A stretch of DNA of 64,000 nucleotides from Suillus spraguei (Eukaryota > Basidiomycota > Agaricomycetes > Boletales > Suillaceae), in the NCBI GenBank assembly GCA_016800925.1, contig JABCPU010000016.1, positions 310,001 through 374,000 on the forward strand, given 5' to 3'. Shown here in pieces: positions 13,001-23,836 of the stretch (positions are counted from its first letter, which is position 1; each line of letters opens with the position of its first letter). The translations under genes and the position numbers were made by a program. Under the pieces are notes generated by a model. It was not told the DNA's origin and did no database searches. It saw only the letters and a program-made list of their open reading frames with translations.

Positions 13001-13259
13001 TCATTGGTTCGCACTCTTCTTCCTCTTTTTATGCACATTGGCCATCACCTATCTACAAACGCGCGCAGCCATTTTTTGTACATTCATGTACAGGCAACCT
13101 TGGATCGACAATTCAGGTTTTCGATGGTTGATTATGCCATGCATATGGATTGCATTTCTTATTCATTGGTCTGCTGTTCTCTTTGAGGTTGGGATCATTA
13201 TTCTGGAGCTTAGAGTCGTTGCTTGGTGGTTGGGTTGGTCAGTGGGCATCCTCACCTGA
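10057..13259 (+). CDS. Coiled-coil protein with C-terminal membrane helices, unknown function
   Basis: I do not recognise a named family. The N-terminal half is Ser/Pro/Arg-rich and probably disordered. It contains one folded-looking block (AARWYADSDPGTQAWLDSAE, then WHLSALIIEEYAKS) at about 11160-11340. A Glu/Arg coiled coil follows (EEAEEEELEHEYEKKLQ, VQNHRVRQKLQKIAAEVREY) up to about 12700. The last exon ends in hydrophobic helices at about 13010-13085 and 13110-13255, with almost no tail after them. Introns fall near 10470-10555, 10990-11050, 11125-11157, 12177-12228 and 12714-12765. The first in-frame codon shown is GTG, so the true start lies upstream or in a small first exon. The layout resembles a tail-anchored nuclear-envelope or ER tether, which is inference only. 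Confidence 0.6.
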
Positions 13260-13376
13260 GCCCTTATTGCGCCTATCATTTATCTGGGATCTTGAACTCT
13301 AGTCATTTGCATCACTGTAATCGCATATCACACAAGCACATATTTGATGTACACATAATTATTTTGCTAATGATAT

Positions 13377-15312
13377 TTAGGTCGGCTTAGCATCGGGTGT
13401 CGATACATTACTTGTCTGCTCTGTTACTGTGACTTTAGGATACGGAACAAATACCGCATGGGTCTTTGAAACAGTACTGGACTGATATCGGGCATCTGGA
13501 GTGTGCGAGGTGCTGCCTTGCCTGGAGTGTTGTGCGGAGGATTGATAGCAGTACCGGCTACTGCCTACTTGCGGTATATCGTCGATAGCGCAGCCGGCTT
13601 CAACACACGGTCGACAATATCCTAAGTGGTGTGATCGATATCAGGGCAATCCCAAGGCAAGTATATAAAAACCTACTTCCGCCCATGATTAGAGGGACAT
13701 CTGTTTGTCCGCACGCAAAGCAAGCTATCTTAGGCAACGAAGGCATGGCTTTCGGTTGTGTTTGGCGCCTTTTCTTTGTAGGAGGTGGGGCTGGCTCTCC
13801 GCTCTGTTTCACAGGGCCTACGTCTTGAGGCGGAAGCTGAGACTGGGACTGGGGTTGAGACTGGGGTTGAGACTGAGGTTGTGACTGAGACTGAGGTTGA
13901 GGTTGAGGCTGGGCGTGGGCCTGAGGGGGTTTACGAGGTGCCGGCTTGCGTTTTGGTTTATTGCTACTCTCTGCGGCTGACCTGAGGAGTTTCGTGGAGA
14001 ATGTAGGAACTGCAGCCTGTGGACCGTTAGAATCAAATAAGGTTTGTATAATTGTAGCGCACTAACATTTTGAATTTGGGCTAGTAGAGAACCCTCTGCT
14101 ATTCTATGGGCCAAGTAAACTCGTCGAAGTGTATTCTTGGTAAAACATATATAAAAAGGATTCTACTTCACGAGGACTTCATGCTCACAGTGGATTCGAG
14201 AATCTTGCGATTTTCTTCTAACTTGTCTTCAGAGCCGATCCAGCGTAATATCGAATCCCACACGGGAGCACTTGCCCCAGTGAAAATAAATGTGACCACT
14301 TCTTGGGGTTCTGGTGTCTTCGACCGAACGTGTCCATCGAGTTGAGACTCCAAAACTACTTTAGTTCGTTGTTCAAACGGAACACACGTAGACAGGGTTA
14401 TTTTTCCATATGATCCCATTGAGCCTGGTACTGGGGTGAAATTCCCTACAGCAGGACCACGAGGGAAAATCCAACGGTCCGTAGGACACTCACGGAATTC
14501 GATTACGATATCAAAATCCTTGGTTTGATACACCGGCTGAATAGGTAACGCTGCACCATTTGCCACAACTGTTGCCGTGTTCTGCGCCTGTGCAGACTGC
14601 ATTGAAGAAGCATCCAAATTCACCCCGGATGAAGATGCAAGTTGCTGTATCGTTACGCCAAGAGTTTTGAGTTGGTCCATGGATGCGTTTCCTGAGGCAG
14701 CCAGTTGCAATAAGTTGGCCAATGTCGGATTGGAGAGAGCTGCTGCGTTCACTTGATTGATAAGTGTCGGTGGGATACTTGGAGAGTTTGGTAATGACGA
14801 AAGAAGGGGAGTAGTGGACGATCCTTGTGGCGCAGAGATAGGACCAGCTGTGGCACCTGGTTGCTGCGTATAGGTAGGTCCAGATGATGTGTGCACAAGT
14901 ATTGGATGATAGTGTACTTCAAACATGGTCGTTTCTGTGAATATGTGTGGACCAATCTCCAAAGTGCACCTGCCACGATTATATATTGTATGTGGTGGAG
15001 GAATAGCATCAGCGGGCTTCCCTCCCCTTGAGCGACTGGAAAACTTTGGAAATGTTGAGCGCAGCCATCTTTCCCTTGCTATAGATAGTAGTCAATAATC
15101 TTCTGTGGGTCGAACATAAATGTTATCATACATTGCTTGAGGGACTGTAGGATGACGAAACTGTGAGGATATTAGAAAATGATACACAAGAGGACAGAGA
15201 AAAGTGACCTGTCTGCTGCGCTTTTGATTTTTGAGGGATCTTGGTCGGTGTTTTTTATCTCCCAGTCAGGCTCCTGAGCTACGGGCAAATGTATGTTTTG
15301 GCTGCGATTCAT
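13377..15312 (-). CDS. SWC3: SWC3-like subunit of the SWR1 chromatin remodeller
   Basis: SWR1 exchanges H2A for H2A.Z; Swc3 is one of its accessory subunits. The N-terminal pattern fits my recollection of Swc3: VILQSLKQSRERWLRSTF, then an IPPPH segment, RGRCTLEIGPHIF and FEVHYHP. A second block (FDIVIEFRECPTDRWIFPRG) follows a Gln/Ala linker. The C-terminus holds a Pro/Gln repeat, a basic stretch (PPPTKKRRQTQPK) and a four-cysteine knuckle (CFACGQ, then GGRYCRPC). Start chosen: ATG at 15312-15310 (MNRSQNIHLP). Six short introns restore one frame, including one of 53 nt near 15080-15135. Stop TAA is at 13379-13377. The family call rests on motif memory, so an unrelated chromatin protein remains possible. 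Confidence 0.62.
13835..13920. repeat. GA(C/G)-rich minisatellite inside the SWC3-like gene
   Basis: Imperfect 6-12 bp units (GAGACTGGGGTT, GAGGTTGAG) encode the alternating Gln/Pro/Ser run on the minus strand. This kind of tract is prone to length change. Confidence 0.7.
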
Positions 15313-15421
15313 GAGGCGTTATTTGCGTATGTTTGGCAAAACCTTCTGGATCAAACTTGACATGCTTGACACCTTTCCTCAATTGATAGCATCTAATATT
15401 ATTATAGGCATTTTGATATTT
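15313..15421. promoter_or_regulatory. Divergent promoter SWC3-like/BDP1
   Basis: The two chosen starts are only 109 bp apart on opposite strands, so this stretch must serve both genes. Confidence 0.45.
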
Positions 15422-16986
15422 ATGAGTACACGAGTTCGTAAGTACTTTCTTAATACTCATAGGAAAGCTCATTGCGTTCTTTTATAATAGAAAAAGGAAG
15501 TACGGTATTTAGACCGGTCGCCAAAGCGCGACCTCGCGCCACAGAGGCCAACGCACCGAAACAACTGGCCTCAATCCCTGAAGCCCGTCCTCCAATTCCA
15601 CCTTCGTCTCAACAACATGCTCCAACTGCTCCATCTGTGACACCCCTTCCTCCCCCCGTTGCATCTTCTTCTATGCCGCCGCCGATCGTTGTTCCCGTTA
15701 GATTCCCTATTGCCGCTGTGCATGCTCCTCAGAGACCTGCGATGCCTATAAGCACTCCAATACCTCTTCCTACTACTCGAGATCATCAGATACAGGTTTC
15801 TCAGCCTCCGCAGGCACTCCCTGTCATTCAAGAACATCCTGCTTCAGCTATTCCCCCTTCCTCGGCACCGGATTCAGAAGCATCCAGCTCCCGAAAACGT
15901 AGGTCTCAATCTCGCGCGTCTTCTGAAGGTCCAAAGAAATCTCGCAAAACCCGTGCTCCTTCTTTACCCTACGATGCCAGTGCAGATCCTGGAGAAGATC
16001 TAGATCCGACTGCCGTAACTATGGCTACATTATGTGAAGATACTGGATGGGGTCGTGTCAGTAGTAAAGCAGCTCAAATTGTCGATAACCACTTGGCCTG
16101 GAAAAAAACCAATCGGGAAAAGAGAGCGCGAATGAGAGTTTCTATGGAGGCAAGAAAATATGGTCGAAATGAAGATGATGCTGCACAACCCGGCCATAGC
16201 AGCTCTACGCCTGATCAAAGCACCGTCACAGATGAGATTGCAATATCTGCAGCACCCAGTTCTGTGCCTATGAACGATGGTCAGCATGCGGTCGGAGATA
16301 CGAGTGGTAGCGGATTTGACTATTCGCAAGACGTCGCTACCAGTCGATATAACGTGCAAATACGTATCGGGCCCAATGGGGAAACCATTATCGACGAAGA
16401 GTCCCTATTTGTTGATAGGAATGTTGGAGATGAGACTGCAGACTACACTCATGTCGAGGAGTCGGATGTATCCAAATTTGTGAATTCTGGGACGTATGGG
16501 AGGCGTTTCCGAGGTTCTCGCTGGAGTGCTGAAGAGACGGAGTTGTTCTACGACGTAAGTAATAAGGTAAATTCACAGAATATTTTGCTTATATGTACCT
16601 GCAGGCGCTATCGCAATTTGGCGAGAACTACGAATTAATATCTTATGTATTACCCGGTCGTGACCGCAAGTCATGCAAGAACAAGTTCAAAGCGGAGGAT
16701 AAGAAGAACTCGGCAAGAATAAATTATTGTTTGAATAACCGTCAGCCATATGGTAAGTCCCTCACTGACCCATTACTTAGGAAATGACCTTACGTCATGG
16801 CCAGATATGCAAACTTTGTCGCGAATGACGGGAAAGGACTTTAGTGGCCCAACTCCAGAGATTCGACCGCCGCCTGTGCTTACACTAGCTGAGCCTGAGG
16901 GGAACGAAGAAGCAATCTCGAAGAAGACTCCCGCTCTGGAAGATGACGGGGAGGAGGTTCTTGGTGATATATCCAGTTACTTATAA
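15422..16986 (+). CDS. BDP1: TFIIIB subunit B'' (BDP1)
   Basis: BDP1 joins TBP and BRF1 to form TFIIIB, which recruits RNA polymerase III to tRNA and 5S genes. The N-terminus is MSTRV joined across a 53-nt intron (15438-15490) to QKGSTVFRPVAKARPR. A Pro-rich region follows, then a basic segment (SSRKRRSQSRASS). The hallmark SANT/Myb domain is at about 16500-16740: WSAEETELFYDALSQFGENY, then GRDRKSCKNKFKAEDKKN. Right after it comes the conserved DMQTLSRMTGKDFSGP. Introns are 16555-16604 (50 nt) and 16753-16804 (52 nt). The product is about 469 residues. A Pol III-transcribed tRNA gene lies 0.8 kb downstream, which is probably coincidence. Confidence 0.93.
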
Positions 16987-17762
16987 TAAACTGATAATTT
17001 GGCTTGCGTGGTCTAAGTCACCTAGGACCGCTGGTGTCCACCGGCGATGCTCATACAAGCAATACGAGACTTAATTAAGCAGTACAAGAGTTAAACTTTC
17101 AATGAACCTGAGGCCATCGGCTCGGCGGGTTCAACATCAGGGGCTCTCTCGTCTTCACCTGCGTGACCATCATTTCTACAGATGATCCAAGAGCCTTCTG
17201 TCGTGGATTAATGCTCTCTCGTTTTAGAAGGACTAGCCTATTTAATACTGCATACTTGGGGGAGTTGCGCTGCCATATTTTTCTTGCATATAACGAAATT
17301 TTACGCTGTGCATCGGTGAGTGACCTCTTTTTATCAACCCACATACTAATCTACAACATTAGGACTTGCCGAACGGTTCGGTGCCACGACAATCAAAACT
17401 CTATGGAGCTGCAATATACCCTTGAACTTGGTGCCCAAGGATTGGTGCAGGTTCATTCATTAATGTTTCCATAGCGGAGTGCTTGTGTATACTGAGAGAG
17501 AAGGCAAACGGGTGGGTTTCCTTCATGCTCAATGTGACGAAAAGGCCTAGCGTCCCATCTGGCTCCCGTCATAAAACTAGCCTTCAGTAGATGCTGACTT
17601 GGTTCGAAAGCGCTCATAAGATGCTTGTGTGCATATGCTTTTGAGTTAGTCAGTTCGTAACGTGGTCAAGCTAGCACAATCACCACAGCAGGGATTGCGC
17701 TCACAGTTGTTACTAAAAGTTCTTCATAACTTTTGTTATTCAATAAACGACTTTGATCACAA
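16987..17762. other. Intergenic region with a possible small minus-strand gene
   Basis: This stretch runs from the BDP1 stop to the tRNA. Its middle (17099-17470) may hold a small antisense gene, listed separately. The remaining 290 bp up to the tRNA show nothing I can name. Confidence 0.4.
17099..17470 (-). CDS. Possible small basic protein, unknown
   Basis: An open frame on the minus strand encodes a short Lys/Arg-rich protein (ISLYARKIWQRNSPKYAVL, then LKRESINPRQKALGSSVEM). A plausible upstream exon begins at the ATG near 17457 (MNLHQSLGTKFKGILQLHR). The join needs a weak donor (GTCCTA). I cannot assign a family. It could be a chance open frame. Confidence 0.3.
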
Positions 17763-17835
17763 GCCGGGATAGCTCAGCTGGGAGAGCAACAGACTGAAGT
17801 TCTGGAGGTCCCGTGTTCAATCCACGGTCCTGGCA
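17763..17835 (+). tRNA. tRNA-Phe (GAA), intronless
   Basis: The cloverleaf folds completely. The acceptor stem GCCGGGA pairs with TCCTGGC with one G-T pair. The D arm is GCTC/GAGC, the anticodon loop is CTGAAGT (anticodon GAA), and the T arm is CCGTG/CACGG around TTCAATC. The anticodon stem has one A-G mismatch at its outer pair. The discriminator base is A at 17835. A run of six T at about 17839 is the Pol III terminator. No intron is present in the anticodon loop. Confidence 0.95.
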
Positions 17836-18064
17836 TAATTTTTTGTGTGAGTTACAATCCAGTATTTGTAAACAACACCAGTCAACAAAGCTTGTTAACG
17901 CGTCTTGGCCACCGACGTCGACGTCTAATTGATCTTTTTTCGTTATCTTGGCTTTGTAATCTTAAAACCCGCACAAAAAATCGATTCAGCATTGGCTAGA
18001 ATCACTAGGACTCGTTTCCTAAGTCCCACAGCTCTCATTGCATCACCGTTTCTCTGCCGGAATC

Positions 18065-21000
18065 ATGAGCCAAGGTAATCTTCACTTTCCCTTCGCATCC
18101 CTGTCCTGACTGATGTACGCTCTCCAGAAATTGAGCCCTCGCAGCCGTCGATTAATTATGACGACCCAAGCTATGGCATGGAAGAAGATGAGGAGGAGTT
18201 TGAAGAGATAACGCAGGAAGATTGCTGGACCGTCATTTCCAGCTTTTTCGAGCAAAAAGGTCTCGTTAGGCAGCAGTTGGACTCTTTTGATGAGTTTGTA
18301 CAAAACACCATGCAAGAGCTCGTGGATGAGAATGCGGACCTTATCCTCGACCAGGCCGATCAACACACTGGGCATGACACAGATATGACGCGACGCTACG
18401 AGATCAAATTTGGCCAGATTTACCTTTCGCGACCGACTGTCACAGAAGCGGATGGATCTGTGGTTCCAGTGTTTCCTCAGGAGGCCCGTTTGCGGAACTT
18501 GACATATTCAGCCCCATTGTATATTGAGATGAAGAAGAGAGTGCTTCTTGGACGTGAAGATCCTGATGGGGCACCTGGAGAGATTTTGTGGGAGGCAGAG
18601 CGACATGAAGCACCTGAGGATACCACGAAGGTCTGGATTGGCAAGGTGGGTGTGTCATATGGCAATGAAGAGTGTATTCTTAACCTAGCCTGATGTACAG
18701 GTCCCTATCATGCTTCGCTCGACATTCTGTATACTTCGAGACTTGCAAGATCAGGACTTGTACGACTTGAATGAGTGTCCGTATGATTCAGGAGGTTACT
18801 TCATTATCAACGGCTCAGAGAAGGTGCTCATCGCCCAGGAGCGTATGGCAACCAACCACGTCTATGTGTTCGCCAAGGCACAGCCATCACCGATAAATTT
18901 CTTGGCTGAGATTCGGAGTGCTGTAGAGAAAGGTGGAAAGACTATCAGTCAATTTCAGGTCAAAATGTTCCACAGAAATCAGGAGCGATCAGTAAGCACA
19001 GCTCAATGCTATCCGGGGTTTCTTATTCATTTCATCTTCACAGCTGGGTAATGTCATGAAAGCAACCATCCCTTATATTCGTGTCGACATTCCCATTTGG
19101 GTTGTTTTCCGTGCTCTCGGCGTCATCTCTGACCGAGACATACTAGAGCACATATGCTATGACATGCAGGATGCCCAGATGCTTGAAATGCTCAAGCCAT
19201 GTATCGATGATGGTTTCGTCATTCAAGACCGCGAGGTTGCTCTAGATTTCATCGGAAACCGTGGAACTACTACTGGTTTGTCACGAGAACGGCGTATTCG
19301 CTATGCTCAGGAGATCTTGCAGAAGGAGATGCTTCCTCACGTCTCCATGTCAGAGGGCTCAGAGTCAAAGAAGGCCTACTTCTTCGGATACATGATCCAC
19401 AGACTACTCCTCGCCGCCCTTGAACGGAGAGAACTGGATGACCGTGATCATTTTGGGAAGAAACGTCTTGATTTGGCTGGTCCTCTACTTGCTGGTCTAT
19501 TCCGTATGCTGTTCAAGAAATTGACAAGGGATGTCTACCGCTATCTCCAGAAGGTACGTTACCCCGTCGAGTTGTGCGTTTCCCTGTGCTCATCATTCTA
19601 TAGTGTGTGGAAACGCACAAGGAATTCAATCTCTCGCTAGCCGTTAAGCATCAGACAATTACCAATGGTCTCAAATATTCACTCGCTACCGGCAATTGGG
19701 GTGACCAAAAGAAGGCCATGTCTTCGAAGGCCGGTGTGTCTCAGGTGTTGAACAGGTACACTTACGCATCTACCCTCTCCCACTTGCGTCGGACCAACAC
19801 TCCTCTTGGTCGCGAGGGCAAGATTGCTAAACCTCGTCAATTACACAACACGCACTGGGGTATGGTTTGTCCTGCCGAAACGCCAGAAGGGCAGGCCTGT
19901 GGTCTCGTCAAGAATCTCGCCCTGATGGCATGTATCTCCGTCGGTTCTTATTCCGCACCCGTCATCGAGTTCTTGGAAGAGTGGGGTCTCGAATCACTGG
20001 AGGAGAATGCGCACTCGTCGACCCCTTGCACGAAGGTCTTCGTCAATGGTGTTTGGATGGGTGTGCATCGTGATCCCGCGAATCTCGTGAAGACGATTAA
20101 GAAGCTTCGTAGGAAGGATGATATCAGTCCTGAAGTCTCTGTTGTTCGCGACATCCGTGAGCGGGAACTGCGATTATACACAGACGCTGGTCGTGTTTGC
20201 CGACCGTTATTCATCGTTGAGAACCAGCAGCTCGCCCTTCAAAAGAAGCATATCAAATGGTTGAACCAAGGTTACCGCGAAGATGACGGAGAGGAATTTA
20301 AGTGGGAACAGCTAGTAAAGAATGGAATCATTGAGTTGTTGGATGCGGAGGAAGAAGAGACTGTCATGATCTGTATGACTCCGGAGGACCTCGAGAACTC
20401 CAGATTACAGTCAGCAGGTATCGATCCTCACCAGAATGACGGCGATTATGACCCGGCTGCACGGTTGAAGGCAGGGATCAACTCCCATACCTGGACTCAC
20501 TGTGAGATTCACCCAAGCATGATTTTGGGTGTTTGCGCGAGTATCATTCCTTTCCCTGACCACAACCAGGTGAGTAGTATACTTTTTCCTTGTATGAGAG
20601 TTGACCGTTTGTAGTCTCCTCGTAACACCTATCAATCCGCCATGGGTAAACAAGCTATGGGCATCTACCTCACAAATTTCTTGGTTCGTATGGACACCAT
20701 GGCCAACATCTTGTATTACCCGCAGAAGCCTCTTGCTACCACGCGCTCCATGGAGTACCTGAAATTCAGAGAGCTTCCTGCTGGACAAAATGCCATCGTA
20801 GCCATTCTCTGCTATAGTGGCTACAACCAAGAAGATTCTGTCATCATGAATCAGAGTTCGATAGACCGAGGTCTCTTCCGAAGTATATACTACCGCAGTT
20901 ACATGGACCTGGAGAAGAAGAGCGGTGTGCAGCAGCTAGAGGAGTTCGAGAAACCTACCCGTGATACTACGCTGCGGATGAAGCACGGCACGTACGACAA

Positions 21001-22169
21001 AATTGAGGACGATGGCCTGATTGCTCCCGGTACCGGTGTCTCTGGGGAAGACATCATCATTGGGAAAACTGCACCCATTCCCCCTGACAGCGAGGAACTC
21101 GGACAACGTACTCGGACGCACACGAGAAGAGATGTCTCAACTCCATTGAAGAGCACAGAAAATGGTATTGTTGATCAAGTCTTGATCACGACTAATTCAG
21201 AGGGCCAGAAGTTCGTCAAAGTTCGCGTTCGGTCGACGCGTATTCCCCAGATTGGCGACAAGTTTGCGTCTCGTCACGGTCAGAAGGGAACTATTGGTAT
21301 CACTTACCGACAGGAAGACATGCCCTTCACTGCCGAGGGGATTGTTCCCGATATTGTTATCAATCCTCATGCCATCCCCTCGCGTATGACCATCGGTCAC
21401 TTGGTTGAGTGTCTACTCTCCAAGGTGGCAACGTTGATCGGCAATGAGGGTGACGCAACTCCCTTCACCGATCTCACGGTCGAGTCCGTATCGACCTTCT
21501 TGCGTCAGAAGGGCTACCAGTCTCGAGGTCTTGAGGTCATGTACCATGGCCACACAGGCAAGAAGCTCCAAGCACAGGTTTATCTCGGCCCCACGTACTA
21601 CCAGCGTCTCAAACACATGGTGGATGACAAGATCCATTCGCGCGCACGAGGTCCCGTACAGATCTTGACGCGCCAGCCTGTCGAGGGTCGTAGTCGTGAT
21701 GGTGGTCTCCGTTTCGGAGAGATGGAACGTGATTGTATGATCTCACATGGTGTCGCTGGTTTCTTGAAGGAACGTCTGTTTGAGGCTAGTGATGCTTACC
21801 GTTTGCATGTTTGCGATATGTAAGTCTTCCGATTCGTTCGATCTTACTTCGTGGACTCACTTTGAATCTCAGCTGCGGTCTCACTGCAATCGCCAACCTC
21901 GTGAGTATGTTCTATGTCGTGACTCACCACCTACTCATGTCCCCGAAATAGAAAAAGCAAAGTTTCGAGTGTCGTGCATGCAAAAACAAGACAGCGTGTT
22001 CGCAGTTGTATATTCCTTATGCTGCGAAACTGCTATTCCAGGTTCGCATTTACCCTTGATTGATGGTAGAGTTTTACTCATTTTATACGCTTGCCAGGAA
22101 TTACAAAGCATGAACATCGCAGCTCGTCTGTATACTGTCTCCACTGGTCGTGTCAGGGATGGAACGTAA
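18065..22169 (+). CDS. RPB2: RNA polymerase II second-largest subunit
   Basis: RPB2 forms one jaw and much of the active site of RNA polymerase II. The first exon has only ten coding bases (MSQ plus one), spliced to [17 protein letters not shown]. The conserved blocks appear in order. They include the fork and external regions ([20 protein letters not shown]), [24 protein letters not shown] sequence at about 19850, the nucleotide-site motif [20 protein letters not shown] at about 20815, and [15 protein letters not shown] at about 21255. The C-terminal clamp has a zinc site (CDICGL, then FECRACKNK). Eight short introns are visible and the product is about 1230 residues, normal for the family. 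All frames join cleanly, which shows good sequence quality here. Confidence 0.98.
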
Positions 22170-22625
22170 TTAATTGTCGATTCCCATATCACGAGAGGCC
22201 TTGTTGTAATCTTTATATTAATTGTTGTTGGACAATAGATGCAGTCATTTCATGAGTTGCCATCTAATAGGTACGTGAAGTTGTTGGATCTGAAGATCTG
22301 ATAGGTTAAACATAAGTATATGTCCTTTCCGTTTCTCTGCTGGTGATCTGTCTGCCAAAAAAAGGTGGAATGTCGACCCTTGCAAAACTTTGCCGAACCG
22401 CAAGCTCAGCGGACACCCTTGCCAATGTTTTTAGTAATTGAAGGTGAACGCGTCAACCGGATCATGTGACCGTCATACGCGAATTCAACCACGTGATTAA
22501 TAGAAACTCAGGCTGGCTGCCAACCCCTGTACAGACGAATCAAATTTTCATTCTAAAAGAAACATTAAACTAAGATATCCTTCGGACTCCGATACGCATC
22601 ACCAAAATTTGGCCTCGAATATATC
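22170..22625. other. Intergenic region RPB2-REV7
   Basis: No gene is seen. A CACGTG E-box palindrome sits at about 22491, roughly 135 bp before the REV7 start. The rest is plain A/T-rich spacer. Confidence 0.4.
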
Positions 22626-23718
22626 ATGTCCATGTCGGAGATACCTCTCACCTGGAATCGTGAGTGATACCCTCCGCGTTCGTCAGAAATCTCTGAAAAG
22701 AGAGAGGGGGTAGAAGCGGTGAAGGGGATAACTGAATTCAGTGAGTTGGTCCAAAACGACTTCCATTACCGCAACCTCATTAAATATTCAGTCGAAGTCG
22801 CCATCCATACTATCCTCTACGTCAGACAAATATACCCAGCAGATTTATTTGTGCGACGGAAGAAGTACGACACGCCCGTCTTCCAGTCTCGCCATCCTGC
22901 ATTGAATGAATATATTTCTGGCACTGTCAAGGCTGTTTCTGATGAACTTGTACTCGTGAGCTCTTAGCATCAGCCTCACATTCCCCCTGCATTGAAGTTT
23001 TCGATAAAAACAGGGTAATGTCGATAAGGTGGTAGTCGTTATCAAGGACAGGAACCAAGTCGCTCTCGAACGCTTCATCTTTTCGGTCCAAAACATGATT
23101 GAAGTCGAGTCCTATAACAAAGATACGAGGTGCGTTGCATCCTTCACTTGCGTAGGCAAGCAATAACGTCTACCTAGCGTGCAGGATGCGATGTCCTCCG
23201 CGCAACTTGCACAGTATTTTCGCTCTTTTCTGATCAAACTGAACATGATCGAATCCCAACTTGGGGTTCTCGAACTTCCCACTGGTGGTAAGCTTATCTC
23301 TTCATCTCCCACAGTAGATTTCTTACCCGAGCTGAGGTAGATGAAGCTTCATTTGCAATAGTCCTCGAACTCAAGGAAAATACGATACCTTCCGCTTCGA
23401 AGGACAATGTAAGGATCCCAATTGGATGTTTATAACAGACAGTTTAGCTTTCGAAAGGAACCTCCACCATGGGTACCCGCAGATCGTCAGCACACAACCT
23501 CTGGGGTATCTGAAAAAGCGCAGTTGCACCTCCTTCGGGCAGTGGACACAGGTATCATCAATGTATGCAGGCTATGTCGATGAAATTCGGATTTGTCATT
23601 CACGGTACCACAGATCTCTCTTGCAGTTCAAGAATCTGAACAAAAGCTCCAACCTACCGAAGACCCAAATGATTTCGCGCACGATATTGAAGGACAAGAA
23701 AACGCCGAAGCTAGCTGA
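22626..23718 (+). CDS. REV7: REV7/MAD2B-like HORMA protein
   Basis: Rev7 is the HORMA-domain accessory subunit of translesion polymerase zeta. In animals it is also part of shieldin and a spindle regulator. The HORMA core is clear: VEVAIHTILYVRQIYPADLF, then RHPALNEYISGTVKAV and DKVVVVIKDRNQVALERFIF with FSVQNMIEVE. The C-terminal safety-belt part contains EPPPWVPAD, reached through an intron at about 23408-23456. The last intron (donor GTATGC near 23563) leads to ISLAVQESEQKL and the stop at 23716-23718. The N-terminal exon (MSMSEIPLTWN) and its 43-47 nt intron are less certain. Length is about 250 residues, a little longer than the animal protein. Confidence 0.85.
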
Positions 23719-23836
23719 CATCCTTGATCATAACTTAATTTAAACTACTAGTAATACATCGTGAACGAAGTCCTTGCATAATGTAGGAGATAACAGGAAA
23801 ACAGGATATGAAAATATTAGATCAGATTAGTGAACG

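Noticed and set aside
13785..13985. Plus-strand frame with Glu/Thr/Val repeats
   Set aside because: It is the reverse reading of the Gln/Pro/Ser repeat of the SWC3-like gene on the minus strand.
15266..15472. A longer N-terminus for the SWC3-like gene (VKFDPEGFAKHTQITPHE frame)
   Set aside because: That frame ends in a stop at 15266 and would overlap the BDP1 start; the ATG at 15312 leads directly into the conserved block.
16753..16780. A 28-nt intron in BDP1 (GTAAGT to TTAG)
   Set aside because: Using the later acceptor at 16804 gives a normal 52-nt intron and restores the conserved PYDMQTLSRMTGKDFSG sequence.
15481..17835. Functional link between BDP1 and the adjacent tRNA gene
   Set aside because: Adjacency of a Pol III factor gene and one tRNA is expected by chance in a genome with many tRNA genes.
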